Assembly: GCA_958450325.1 (NCBI GenBank)
Contig: OY288242.1
Coordinates: forward strand, 71,835,562-71,899,561
DNA: 64,000 bases
Direction: 5' to 3'
Source of the DNA: Agrostemma githago
Lineage: Eukaryota > Streptophyta > Magnoliopsida > Caryophyllales > Caryophyllaceae
Made by a program: the position numbers and the translations under genes. Shown one piece after another: positions 22,179 through 34,345 of the stretch; position 1 is the first letter of the stretch, and the number at the start of each line of letters is the position of its first letter. Below the pieces are notes generated by a model that was not told the DNA's origin, searched no databases, and saw only the letters and a program-made list of their open reading frames with translations.

Positions 22179-25100
22179 ATGAGATTCTCCAAGCATCTCA
22201 TCCGCCAATTCCGCCTCCTCTCCCATCCCCAGCCCCGCCCCTTCTCCACCGCCGCCTCTGCCGCCGTGGAAACACCCACCCATGAGCCCCCCTCTGGAAT
22301 AACCATGAAGGGAGTCCAAATCTCGGGTCGACCCCTGTACCTGGACATGCAGGCCACCACCCCGGTGGACCCCCGGGTGGTAGACGCCATGCTCCCCTTC
22401 TACCTGTCCCAGTACGGCAACCCCCACAGCCGCACCCACCTCTTCGGCTGGGAGTCCGAGAACGCCGTCGAAGCCGCCCGCGCCCAGGTCGCCTCCCTCC
22501 TCCGCGCCTCCCCCAAGGAGATCATCTTCACCTCCGGCGCCACCGAGTCTAACAACATCTCTGTCAAGGGCTTGATGCGATTTCATTCTACCACCAAGCG
22601 ACATGTCATTACTACCCAGACCGAGCATAAGTGTGTTCTTGACTCCTGTCGCCATTTGCAGCAGCAGGGGTTTGAGGTTACCTATCTGCCTGTTTAGCAG
22701 GATGGTTTGATTGATCTTGATCAGCTTCGGGATGCCATCCGACCCGATACAGGTAATATCCTCTTGCTCACTCTGTCCCCCTCATTTGTTTACTTTTCTG
22801 ATTTTGGATTAGGTTTGCGAAAATAATTCAGTTTATCAATTTCAAATCTCTTGTTCCGACTATGTCTTAGTCTTGTGATTTACGGACAATAGGTTCCATG
22901 TGCGACTCCCTTTCCCGGTTTGTATGAACAGAATCGTTATACATGTCAGATATAACTCAAAATCAGTACCAATTTACTTTGTTTCATAAATAGTGTAAAA
23001 ATTCAGCATACTTGGTAGTTGGCAGTAAAACCTCATATCAAAGACTTTGAATTTACGATTTTAGGGAGCCAACTCATTTTCATACCTTAGAGAGCTTCAC
23101 TGCCAAATGCATTCACGGCAAACAAAATGGATATAGAAGGTGTTAGTGAGGCGAGGGAAGGTGGAGTAATTTGAGTGATGGGGTTTTGTGCAGAATGGAA
23201 AATATATGAAAATATAAATGAACTGAAATTTGGGTAAGATTATTGGTAGTCTTGAGGTGAGTCTTGTCTCAAGACTCAGGTGAGTCTTACCAATAATGTT
23301 GCAAAGTCTTGAGGAAAGTCTTAAGATTTTTGGTAGTCTTGAGGAAGTCTTAAGATTTTTGGTAGTCTTGAGATGAGTCTTGTCTTAAGACTCACGTGGG
23401 GTCTACCAATATTGTACCAAAATCTGAAGTTGAGTCTTGAATTTTAAAGACTCAACTTAAGACTTTTGTGGGGTCGTGACTCATGTTACGTATTTCTCGA
23501 CATATTATCCGATAAAGTACTCGTATTTATACAATTTTTTATTTTCAATTTGTTTTAAAGTCTCCCTTCTTTAGTTCTTTGTTTAATTGTCCATCTATTC
23601 CAAACTTTTTTTTTTCCGTCTCGGTTATTTGTTTACCTTTTATATTATTTGTAAGATTTTTTTTAATCAAAGGTAAATAAATGAACAAGACAAAGGGAGT
23701 ATAAAATCAATTAACCCTCAACCCCTAATAAACTTTTTAATACAAAGTACATATTTAACTAATACTCCGTAAAACACATAATTGACCAATTTAACGTACG
23801 AAATAATTGCTTAATTAAACACTTAATCAACTAATTTCCTTAATTACCTAATTACACACTTATTTAACAAATAAAATTACAATTTCACTTAATTGGTTAA
23901 CGTAATTAAACACTTATTTAACAAATAGAAATGCAATTAACTAATTATACATAATTAACTAATTAAACACGGAATTAACAATTTTAATGTAATCGTTATT
24001 TTGAAAATGAAAAAAACGGATGACCTTCCGGCCGCTGACCTTTTTGTTTTTTGCAAAATAACAATTACGAGTACATTTTGGTTCTAAGGGATCATAAGTC
24101 AATAACCTAAATCAATATACCTAAGGCTATGTACGAACAAATAATATTAAAATATCATAAATTAATATAAGCAAGGCATAATTAAAATATCATAAATCAT
24201 CCGGACCTATAATATGAACGAAATCCTTAAGATCGTCTACCCGTGTTTTTGTATGTCACATAAAAACAAACAACACTAAAATGAAACAAGTTAATTTTTT
24301 TAATCAAATTAAATTAAATAGTAAAGTAAGTAGTAATTTGTACCGAACAAGTAAATTGTAATTGTTTGATCACAAACTAAACTAAATTAATTAACTTCTT
24401 TACGAAAAAGGTAAGGTGAGTCTGAGTAAAGTCTGACTGATAATGTATAAAGTCTGAGGTGAGTCTGACCAATAAACAAATAATAAAAGTGAGTGGAAAG
24501 CTGAGGTGGCAGAGTCTTAAGACTTTGGAAAGTCTGTCTGATAATGTTACCCTTAGACTCTTCTATGTTAGGTCGTCGGCGTTTTATACTTGATTTATCC
24601 TTTTGCCCTCCGTTACTTATGATTAATGATATTAATTATATTACTTAATTAATCTAATTATTATTTCCCGATTACTTTGAGCTTACGATTTTGATAATTT
24701 TTGACGGTTGTTGAGACACATGTCTCAATAAAGCTCGGGAATCTTTTTAGGAATTTTTTGACGGTTTTAGTAAGTTTCTGAGACATCTTCACTAAATCCT
24801 TAGTCAAGCAAGTATATATCGATTTTTTAGTACTTTATACTTTGTAAGTGATTTTATTTAGGTCGATTAGTGTCTTAATTGTGATTAGGTTGATAGTTTA
24901 GGCCCCGTAGCTAGCTTGTGGTGAGTAATCAATGAAGTATTCGATTTTAGTTGTTACGGTTTGACGTATTCGATTTTAGGCGTTCCTATCATTGATTTCG
25001 GTACGAAAATTTGAAAAAAAAACCGGAAAACCCAGTTGAGGTCAAAAATTGACGCCATTTTGACCGGAATGGCGTCAAAAATTGAAGCCATTAAGACCGG

Positions 25101-26191
25101 AATGTAATTAACAAAAGTTAGTGAATGTAATTAGGGAAGGGTGTTGTTGTCTTTTCACATTAAAAAGTGCCGATGACCTGTAACAACACACGAATGAGAG
25201 TATTAAAGATTTGGACCGAATTTGTATCCTCGTACTAGTATCTAGGATTGCTTAACAGTGGACGTGGGTTAAATCTGAATATCAAAGTGAAATCCAAGAT
25301 TGCAAACAAACTGTCATACTCGTATGTTTTAACGTGGGAAACATACCTGAAATATGGCTGTTCGATGTTAGTTTATTTACTGTGTACTCTTCTTTACTTG
25401 TATTAATAGGGTTGGTCTCTGTCATGATGGTCAACAATGAGATTGGAGTGATACAACCCATGGAAGAAATAGGCCGCATCTGCAAGGAACATAATATTCC
25501 GTTCCATACTGACGCTGCTCAAGCCCTCGGAAAGGTTGAGATCAATGTTGACAAGATGAATATCAGTCTAATGTCGCTGAGTGGCCACAAGATATATGGA
25601 CCTAAGGGGATCGGAGCCTTGTACATTCGTAGAAGGCCGCGAGTTCGGGTGGAGCCTCAGATGAACGGGGGCGGGCAGGAAAGAGGGCTTCGAAGTGGTA
25701 CAGTGCCCACTCCATTGGTGGTCGGTTTTGGGGCAGCGTGTGAGATTGCGGCCAAGGAGATGGAGTATGATGAGAAGAGGATCAAGGGTTTGCAAGAGAG
25801 GCTGTTGAAGGGGATCAGAGAGAAGGTGGATGCGGTCGTGGTGAACGGGAGTGAGGAGAGGAGGTATGCTGGGAACTTGAACTTGTCGTTTCGGTTTGTG
25901 GAAGGGGAGAGTATGCTGATGGGGTTGAAGGAGGTGGCTGTGTCGAGCGGGAGTGCATGTACCAGTGCTAGTCTGGAACCGTCGTATGTGTTGAGGGCGC
26001 TTGGGGTGGACGAGGAGATGGCGCATACTTCCATTAGGTTTGGGATTGGGAGGTTTACGACTGAGGAGGAGATTGATAGGGCGGTCGAGCTGACGGTGAA
26101 GCAAGTTCAGAAGTTGAGGGACATGAGTCCCCTATATGAGATGTATCAACAAGGTATTGATATTAAGAGCATTCAATGGTCACAGCACTAA
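22179..26191 (+). CDS. NFS1: Cysteine desulfurase NFS1, mitochondrial, with one in-frame stop (possible pseudogene)
   Basis: Two exons, 22179-22752 and 25410-26191, with GT-AG and correct phase, give 451 codons, close to the usual plant length. The N-terminus is a mitochondrial presequence (RQFRLL, RPFSTAASAA). Motifs include GRPLYLDMQATTPVDPRV, the PLP-contact THE-type block TQTEHKCVLDS, PLP lysine 252 in LSGHKIYGPKG, and catalytic Cys375 in SGSACTSASLEPSYVL. The C-terminus IQWSQH is the conserved family ending. NFS1 takes sulfur from cysteine for Fe-S cluster assembly. Codon 173 (22695-22697) is TAG, just after FEVTYLPV. Translation stopping there would lose the PLP lysine and catalytic cysteine. 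Everything else is intact, so this is either a very young pseudogene or null allele, or a sequence error. The 2.66-kb intron contains a TIR element. Confidence 0.88.
23232..24552. mobile_element. Non-autonomous TIR element in the NFS1 intron, about 1.3 kb
   Basis: The left end GGGTAAGATTATTGGTAGTC and the right end read in reverse as GGGTAACATTATCAGACAGAC share a GGGTAAnATTAT core. Flanks are TTT (23229-23231) and TTA (24553-24555), which would fit a 3-bp Harbinger-type target with one change. Sub-terminal parts carry many copies of AGTCTTGAGG, AGTCTTAAG and GAGTCTGA words (23246-23470 and 24415-24540) in opposing orientations. No transposase frame is present. Superfamily assignment is tentative. 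Confidence 0.5.
23590..23702. mobile_element. Small Stowaway-like fragment nested in the NFS1 intron element
   Basis: TTATTTGTTTACCTTTTAT and AATCAAAGGTAAATAAATGA form a hairpin, ending GACAAAGGGAGTA. The same family occurs at 28685-28752. Confidence 0.4.
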
Positions 26192-27564
26192 TGGTGTATG
26201 AACGCCTCTTTCAACAGGGTAAAATGGAAATGGGTAGTCGCTGAATTTGAAATTGTCTTTGTACCATTTCATTTAACTCATGTAGTTCATTTCGCAGGTT
26301 GTAGTTTGGTAATTTTGGTTTGGTGTTTTATGTATTTTGTATATTCAGAGTGCCTATTATGTTAGGTAAGGAGCTCCAAGTTGTTTGTGAACATTTTGAA
26401 ACCAATCATTAGATAAAGCGTGTTTACACGAATCCTAGTATGTAAATGACTGAGTTTCTGTTACAAGGTGTATGAATTTTGGCTGCAATAAAATTGGGTT
26501 TGAATTATATTTTCGTTTGTACGCTTAACTTTGAAATTTCAATGAATTTGCACTCAGTGGCTGGTTACAAACTTACGTGACAATTAGTGGTGATAATAGG
26601 TGGGTTTGGGCTGGATCATGTGTGAAATTTTGTCCTGCGGGTAAGAGGGTACGTAGGTTTGTGAGAAATATTCCCGTGCAGGGTTCCAGAAATTCAACAC
26701 ATGCCCACATACACCAGTCCAACTAACCTCGATGACGACATGGCTGATGTGTGGTGGTTGGATCTCCATCGATGGGTGGAGAGAACATGGCATCGCAGGT
26801 GGTTCATTGATGGCGAATATTGACGGCTATATTACATAAGATTTCATTGCTAATTAATAAACACGTCGGGTATTTGGAAGAATGGTTGTCAAAGACGAAA
26901 GTAGGTGTTTGTTTGTACTGTACTGTATTAGGTGGTACGGAGTATTTTGTAAAACTAGGAACATGTATACTTGCTTAAACAAGGTCGGAATGCTTGGTCA
27001 GTAAACAAACAACCATCTACTTGAGTTTTGTCACCCTACTTAATTCCAACCAGGCGGATTGTATTATATGGAGTATGAATGAATGTATGATTCAGTTTCA
27101 ATGTAATTCTGTATAAAATTCATTCCTTGATGATTGTAATGCCATACGAGTAATAATGCTGGCTGCTATTGATTAGTGATTACTCATCATCGTTTCTTTC
27201 ATCCATCCATCCATCCATCTCAATCTCAATTTTAATAAAAATGGGTCACACACTCACACTTCATACCATAGGAATATTGCATTATTATTTGAATTAGCAG
27301 CAAGCAACAACTTGAATGTTGATACAGTACAATTCAGGAATGAATGAATACTCTCTCTGTTTCATATAGTTAAACAAACAATAATAGGAGATCAGATGTA
27401 GAATGTAGATACTATAGCTTACCCTGGTAATTCAAGTAACAAACTAACATCTACTTCAAGTAATAAACCCCCAATGAATGAATGAATAAATATACCGTCT
27501 ACTATACTAGGCCACCAGCTAGCTAGGGTATAATAAACCCCCCATAGAATTGAATTAACAGTTA
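26192..27564. other. Intergenic, downstream of NFS1
   Basis: The first 300 bases are probably NFS1 3' UTR and terminator sequence, with AATAAAA near 26489. A short CCAT repeat lies at 27201-27220. No further gene is recognised. Confidence 0.4.
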
Positions 27565-27655
27565 CTCCCTCCCATTCTTTGGAAACCTACCATAAGTTGA
27601 ATATATGTGAGGTATATTTTAATCATATGGTAGGTTTCCAAAGAATGGGAGGGAG
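27565..27655. mobile_element. Stowaway-like MITE, 91 bp with 30-bp perfect inverted repeats
   Basis: Both ends read CTCCCTCCCATTCTTTGGAA and continue identically for 30 bases (to CCTACCATA), with TA at 27563-27564 and 27656-27657. Almost the whole element is one hairpin. Perfect arms imply a recent insertion. It lies just downstream of the small minus-strand gene at 27671-28032. Confidence 0.88.
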
Positions 27656-27670
27656 TATAAATCAGGAACC

Positions 27671-28032
27671 CTAATTAATGGAGCATGACACAAAATCAAA
27701 CCCTAATAACAACTCCGTCCACGATTTTGCCACAGCACCGGAGGAACAAGAAGGATGGTGAAACACGGTAGCAGGGGTGTGATTGGAAGCCACAAATGAG
27801 CAGCAAGAGGAGGTGGAGTCGGAATCAGACAAGTGACTGGAGTAGTGCTGGTCTTCTTCTTCTTCGAAAGCAATGGAGGACCATCTTGCCCCCCTTGAAA
27901 TTTTCTTCTTAACGGCTAGTTTTGTGGCTTCCGTGAAGGAAGGGAGCGGTGGGCCACCCTTCTTGGTGGCTCACCGGGAAAGTAAACAATGTACTCGGCT
28001 TTGGCTTTGGTGACTGTTTTAGTAATTGCCAT
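27671..28032 (-). pseudogene. Small gene of unknown function, frameshifted or with a 59-bp intron
   Basis: The ATG at 28032 opens MAITKTVTKAKAEYIVYFPG and stops at 27916 after 38 residues. A second frame then continues without stop to TAG at 27671, with ordinary coding character: LAVKKKISRGARWSSIAFEE, a Ser/Asp-rich stretch, CCSF, and ending LLLGFDFVSCSIN. A single 1-base loss near 27967 would explain the break. Alternatively the donor CCG|GTGAGCC and acceptor AACTAG would remove 59 bases and also restore frame, but 59 bp is very short for a plant intron. A TTTATATT element on the minus strand at 28168-28175 lies about 140 bp before the start. I do not recognise the family. Confidence 0.5.
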
Positions 28033-28167
28033 GGATGATGATGACAAAACCAGGAATGAAGGAAGTTGTATGAAAGAAAGAATGGAGAGTGATTTGGAGA
28101 AATAGAGGGAAGAAGTTGGTGATCAAGGTAAAGCAGTAAACAGGGGAGAGTAATGGAGGTGGAGGTG

Positions 28168-28175
28168 AATATAAA
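28168..28175 (-). promoter_or_regulatory. Possible TATA box of the small minus-strand gene
   Basis: The minus strand reads CCTTTATATTCACC, about 140 bp before the ATG at 28032. It supports the idea that 27671-28032 is or was a transcribed gene. Confidence 0.45.
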
Positions 28176-29017
28176 GGGTAAGACTAATAAGGCGGCAAGG
28201 GATTGGTAATACCGCGTCAGATTATTTTTACGAACTACTTAATGGGCTGCTAGCCTGTTACTCATACGAGTATTATTTTTGGGCCTTCCATTAATACTTT
28301 CCTAATGCATTCTCACGGGAGTAATTCTTCTATACGGCCCACCCCAAAACATATATAATCGGTTCAAACTCAAAATTAGTGAGTTACTCGTATCAAATTA
28401 ATTATTTTACAAACTACTCTCTCTATTCATATCCAAAGGATACATATTCCTTTTTGAGCCGACACGTAGTCAATATTTGATTTGTACAACACGATCCTAT
28501 ATGACCATCACTTTATTTCTTTTTTCATAGCTCGTATTTTTTTCAACTTATTTTGAGCTCTACTAAGTTCAATTTCTCTCATTTAGTGGACTCCAACTCA
28601 CTTTTAACCTCATTCAGTTCAAGTTTGATTATCTCCATTCAATTAAAAAGTAACATGACCCAAAAATTTACACAGGAAGGATTATTCCCTCCTTGTTGAT
28701 CATCTGTTTACCTTTATATTAATCAAAGGTAAACAAATAACCGAGATAGACACGTTTACGAATTTTTATGGAGTAATTGATTGAAAACTCGTGTATTGGT
28801 AGGAGCATTGACTAGTTTCGACAATACCCAATGACCATTGGATCTTCTATTCTACTTTGCGTATTTTCTATATATTAGATGACACATTAACAAGTTATTA
28901 TAATCGGTATTGTTTTGGGAGGATACAAAAATGGAAAATAAGCCGAAGAGAAACTCATGTCATGTGTGCCGTCTAATTGAATAGAATAGGCTTCTTTTTG
29001 ATTCACCTCTATCTATC
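28176..29017. other. Intergenic before ENY2, with MITE fragment
   Basis: AT-rich. Around 28685-28752 a hairpin (TGTTTACCTTT ... AAAGGTAAACA) preceded by TCCCTCC belongs to the same small Stowaway-like family as 23590-23702. Confidence 0.4.
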
Positions 29018-29024
29018 TATAAAA
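29018..29024 (+). promoter_or_regulatory. TATA box of ENY2
   Basis: TATAAAA lies about 200 bp before the ATG, followed by a C/T-rich leader. Confidence 0.55.
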
Positions 29025-29220
29025 CGCCAAGTTGTCTTCTTCTTATTCCTGTTTGACGTCCTCAGTAACATCCACAGCTGATTACTCATTGTCAAGAAAT
29101 TTTCTACACTCTCCTCCCTCAGTCTCACCCATCTATGTAAAACCCCTCTGAGTCTTCCTCTTCCTGTTTCTCATTGTTTCTACTCTCGCAATTGTGATTA
29201 ATTTTTGTGGTTTAACTAAC

Positions 29221-30995
29221 ATGAACAGGAGGCACTCGGTGAATCGACCACCCACACCAGATGCAGATGCCGGGGATGATGATCAACAAAAACAACTCAC
29301 CCTTCAACAAAAAATTAACATCAAGGTCGCTCTTCTTTTCCCTCCTTTTCAATTTCATCTCAACTCAACTGGGTTTCCCCTCAATTTTTTACCTTTATGT
29401 TTAATTTATTTGGTTTTCTCTAATCTCTTGTTGACTTGGTTTCAAAGTTTACGTCCAATTTACTCATATATTCAACATACATATGACTCAGAATTGATCA
29501 AAGATGATTACTTTTTATTCCGTCGACAAGTATTTTAATCAAATGATTGAGTCGGAGGGAGGGTGTAGATGTTTTCCTGTAATCTATTCAGTTTATTTCA
29601 CTTGACATGTGTGCAATGTACCTGAGATGGGTAATTGGGTATTTTGTTAATCAAACATACAGCTGATTGAGAGTGGAGAAAAGGAGAGATTGATGGATCT
29701 TTTGAGGGAGAGGCTCGTCGAGTGTGGATGGAAGGATGAGATGAATTCCCTTTGCAGGTGCCTTCCCTCCACCAAATTCTTCTACTCTTATCTTTATTTA
29801 TAGTATATATTCTTGCAATTTGAGTATTGTTATACCGAGTAGTACTTAAAAAGTTAGCATCACTCAAGGCAGTGAATGAATGGAACCACATGCGCTTTTT
29901 AAAGGATGAAATTCTTTGAATCAAGTTTTTGTTCATCCCTGTGTATCAAATCAAATGCAAATTTAGTTGTATGGGCCATCAATCGAGCTAAGCAGTCATC
30001 ATTGGTGCTCTAGTAGTTTAGCTGACTGTGGACCTCCATTGAGTTTTATCAAGTTTTTAAGTGTAATTGGTTGTTGGTGGTTTTGGTTTTGGTTTGTTGT
30101 ATTCCGGCCACATCTTGTTTGGTTGAGTTTCAGTTTTTGACTATGATTCGCTACTCTTCAAGGCAATTTATAAAGACGAAAGGAAAGAACAATGTGACGG
30201 TAGATGATCTTGTTCATGTTATAACGCCAAAAGGGAGAGGTAAGCACACATTTTGTTTCACACCTATCTGCTGTTTTCAGATTGTTGTTGTTATATGTTG
30301 ATGTTATTGTCTTTGCTGTCTCCTGTCCGTTGGCAGATTTTTTGATTGAGTTCCTAAAGTCTGCCTGAAACTTTAGTGTTTGATTGATTAAATATACCAA
30401 ATTCAGATAATTTAAGTTATACGTTAATCCTAATTCCTTTCCTAATAATGTTTGAGCAATGCTAACTGTAGGCTGCAATTAAGTCAGGAGTAGAGAATGA
30501 GTAGTTTTGGCATATATCCATTACTGACTCCTTGCCATTCTTTGCCTTTTTTGTGCACCCCTGGATAATAGCAGTGTGAGGATTCACACAGTAGGAACGG
30601 ATTCCCGACTTCAATTCTGCACTTGCTAGGCTTTATATGTTTGTTTCCTGTGATTGCTCTTGTTTTTTCGTAGTAAAGTGAAATGATAGAATACTGTAGA
30701 GTGAGTCAATGAACTTGGTTTGGAGTGATGATGCATATCTCGGCACAATTATCGTTATGGAAAACGACCTCTTTGTGTGGCAGGAGCCCTTGAGGTAGAA
30801 AGATAATGTTGCTGTTGTTGGTCGTATTATAACTGAATCTTTATCGACCAAGGGCTGCTTTATTTTGGTTAGTTACTCACCATTATGAGTTGACCATGTG
30901 GAATCTTATGTGGCAATGCAGCATCTGTTCCTGATTCTGTGAAAGCTGAGCTGTTGAAGAGAATTTGGAGCTTTCTGAATGCAGCCGCAATCTGA
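29221..30995 (+). CDS. ENY2: Transcription and mRNA export factor ENY2 (SUS1 homologue)
   Basis: Four exons: 29221-29325, 29663-29757, 30163-30239 and 30922-30995. All are GT-AG with matching phases, giving 116 residues. The core LTLQQKINIKLIESGEKERL, LLRERLVECGWKDEM, then NNVTVDDLVHVITPKGRASVPDSVKAELLKRI is the ENY2/Sus1 fold. In other eukaryotes ENY2 is shared by the SAGA deubiquitination module and the TREX-2 export complex in the nucleus. The start at 29221 gives MNRRHSVNRPPTPDADAG, a short disordered N-terminal extension. An upstream GTG in the same frame (29194) is not a credible start. Confidence 0.95.
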
Positions 30996-32258
30996 CTTCA
31001 GGAATCCCGACATTAGCGAATAGAAATGATGAAATGTTTAGTCAAAAGATGAATCTAAATGGAGGTTTTGACGCAGATTGGTATAGGAAAGTGTATACTA
31101 CTATTCTTGAGTTTAGGACTACATTCTGTACGACTGTATCCAGGTTTGCGACTTTCATGTAATGCCCTCCGCCTTTGTTTCCTTCCATAAGAAACTAGAA
31201 TGCTTAAATTATAAAATCCCTGTGATATTTGCGTTATGAGCATGTGGTGATGTCTGTTTTGACTTCAAATCCTTCTCCTAAAACAGTAAGACATTGTAAC
31301 TGTCCTAATTACTCCGTATAATGGAGACTTGAGACGAAAAGAACACAACTTGAGGATAGTACTCCGGCTAGTAGCACATATAGATGAAGGGGCGAATCTT
31401 GATTAGGTTTGGGGATGAAAAGTCGTGTATGTGTGCAATGTTATAGCCGTGTCTGTGGTAATGTGTTGCAGCATCCAGTTTTCTTGGTCTCGGGGTCGGG
31501 TCCAGTCAGTGTAGTACATATTAGTCATCAACATTGATGCATCCGATCGATCAGGTTTCTCATCCTGAATAGAACATCTGGAGTTGGGGAAGCAAATGCC
31601 TTGTACTATCGTGTGAAAGTCTCAATTAGCCCCCTTAACTTCAAAATTAGGCCCCTTCAGGCTTCAGTTCACTTATATAAATCAAACCTCATCAGTTTAA
31701 TCGAAAGTTAGATTGAACCTCATTGTTAATTCAGATGAATACCCCATATTTTAGAAGAAGAAAACATTTTATAATTCAATTATCATTCCGTGTGATTGAA
31801 ACATGTTCAGTATTTACCTACCAACAATACTTACAGGTACCAGGAGCAGTAAAATGTTTAATAGACTTAAAAATAATCTTAACCCCTGTGAGATCTTACA
31901 TACAAAATTATTGATTTGATTTGATTATATATTGGTTGTTACAAAACCGTGAGTCACTCATGACAAGTAATGGTCTTCTCCAAACGAAAGTAGAACATCA
32001 ACAGCCTGTTCATAACTAATGGAAATTACTCAAGCACTCACTCGAATACACAAATACTCGTATAAGAAGTGCAAATAACCACAGGCCACAGCAGTACCAG
32101 CACCCAAACACCTAAAATCACACGACTGATGTTAGTCCAGTTGACTACTAACCAAAATTTTGAACATCGTCGCATAGTAAATTATTCAAAACCGATGACA
32201 TATAAGCAGAAAAGAACTTTGACATACGACCTAGAAAAGATCCTCTGACCCTTAATAA
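30996..32258. other. Intergenic, ENY2 to MAM33-like gene (convergent)
   Basis: The two genes point at each other, so this holds both 3' regions. It is AT-rich. The short open frames at 30965-31243 and 31723-31914 have no recognisable content. Confidence 0.4.
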
Positions 32259-33648
32259 TCAAGCAGCTCCCTTAGACTGGTGAACTTCTTTCATTGCTTC
32301 CCGTCCACTGACAAACAAACCAACTGACTGGAACCAACGAATAAGATTTCGATGATCCTTTACATAAAGCCAGGCTTGAAGAAAAGGAAACAGGGTCTCA
32401 TTTATTCCACGGTCCTCGATGTAGCTGTGGAATGCGTCTCTAGCCTTCTCATCCAGATTTCTGCAGGACGCAAAATACAATAAAACTCACCAGAGACAGG
32501 TCGGTTTAAAATCATTCTGAAAGCTGTGTAAATCAAGTAAGCTACAACTGAGTTTAGAAATGAAGCACAATGTTGATAAAACCATGTTGATCTGCATCCC
32601 CATACCCCGAATAGAAAATACAAAAATATATGATCCATGATGAAAATTGCAATGAGAATTACACTACTTGACTTCAATTGTTATATTCGATCATAATAAA
32701 AAAAAATACTCCGTACTAAAAGAGAGTCTTTAGCTTCACTACAAATACTAACAAATGAAGAAACATCTAATAAGTAGTCTCCACAGCTTCAGGTGCCAAA
32801 TATACTCTGTAATAGATTAGCACCCCAGATAAAATTTAAAGCTAACATGGTTCAATAACCGCAACTAAATTGATAAATGTAATAAATATCACAGCCAAGC
32901 ACTAAGGAAACAAACACAATGGAAAAGAGAAGAGCAACTCACTCAAAAAGGGGGCCAGTAAACTTATTGGGAGCGAAAATGATGCCCTCCTCGGATTTAG
33001 GGCGAAGAGAAACAGAGTGAATGCCAAGAGCATCTGGGTACAAACCACACAGAAAATTCAACGACTCATTCTTCCCAGGCTTTGAAACATCAATATGAAC
33101 AAACAGTTGATTAATCACATCATCATCGACATCCCCATTATCATCAACGTCTTCCTCAACAATGTTCGCTAATCGCATCACTGAAATGCTAATCTCCTCG
33201 TTGTTGTACCGACGTTGAAGCACTGGACCATTTGAGTCCACTGCCCCCTTCACAATTGAGAAATCTGCTGGTGGAGACAGTTTCTGCGCAATTTTCAAAC
33301 ATCACAAAGTAACACTTACCAGTTACCACATGTCCATGGTATGAAACGGGCACAAATTGTGTCTTTAACCAACACGGTTATCATTAGTGTCACGATAATG
33401 ACTCATATACAATACAAGAATATAAACAAAGACTAGGTTTTGTAGGGTTTTCGAGGGGGAAGGGAAGAAATTACCGGAGGAAGACACATTTTGGAGACTT
33501 CAAGGTAGTGGTCTTTGAGAGAGCGGAGTAACATGGAGTTCACTGCGGAGGAAACAGTGGCGGCTGAGGATCTTTGTGACATCTTCCGCCATTGTTGCTG
33601 GAGCGCACTTGTGCTCCTGGTTATGCTTGTTACAGCTCTCCTCAACAT
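32259..33648 (-). CDS. MAM33/p32-type mitochondrial glycoprotein family protein
   Basis: Three exons on the minus strand: 33648-33475, 33283-32943 and 32460-32259. All junctions are GT-AG with matching phases, giving 238 residues. The N-terminus MLRRAVTSITRSTSALQQQW is a basic amphipathic mitochondrial presequence. The middle has KLSPPADFSIVKG, an acidic stretch EEDVDDNGDVDDD, VHIDVSKPGKNESLNFLCGLYPDALGIHSVSLRP, and a C-terminal NLDEKARDAFHSYIEDRGINETL followed by FLQAWLYVKDHRNLIRWFQSV. This order is diagnostic of the acidic MAM33 / gC1qBP family, trimeric mitochondrial matrix proteins whose plant roles are poorly known. Confidence 0.92.
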
Positions 33649-34345
33649 TTTTTTTCTTAAGCAATTTCTCCCTTAACCACTTTATTTGCACAATACCAAT
33701 ACCCGCGGAAATGTAGCGGCTGTTACGGAATAAAGATACGAAGTAATTGAGAACTGTATAGACGACAAACAAGGACAGGACACGGAATTAGCGACAGAAA
33801 ACTGTGACATAATAGCAGCGACAGCAACAGCAACAATAGCGTTACCAGCGAAAACAGCAACAATGGTGCGCACAACCAGTGTTACCAGATTCGCAGTTCG
33901 CCGGCACGATTTACGAACACCAACCAACTGAATTTTGAAATAGAAATTGCTCAATCAATCAAGCATGAAAACAACAAAAAATCAATCCGGAACAAATACT
34001 ATTACCTTGACTCCCTTGAAAAATCTTCAAACACCACCAAACTTTTCAATTTTTTCGAGGAAGATGAGAGATGAGGAGGATGATAAGCGGCGAGGAGGAG
34101 GAAATAAAGATGATATATTAGGAGGAGGAATAGTGATTAGGAATAGGTTGATTTCAATTTTTTTTAGGTTCATTAGGAGGAGGAAGATGAAAGATGTACC
34201 ACCGAAAAGTTAACTCGTAAATAATTTTCACTTATAATTATGAATTACTTATTCATACTTGCGCATTACTTAATCCTCGTTAAAATTTCTTAAACTTTCA
34301 GACCCAATTATCGGGAAGTGCAAGTTCCCAGGAAGTGCATTTTCA
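33649..34345. other. Upstream region of the MAM33-like gene
   Basis: No clear TATA box was found. A GAGGA-rich purine stretch lies at 34060-34200. No further gene is supported. Confidence 0.35.

Noticed and set aside
22137..22655. 172-codon Gly-rich frame antisense to NFS1 exon 1
   Set aside because: A mirror of the GC-rich NFS1 exon 1; the sense strand has the conserved protein.
31723..31914. 63-codon open frame between ENY2 and the MAM33-like gene
   Set aside because: AT-rich with no domain content or regulatory signs.
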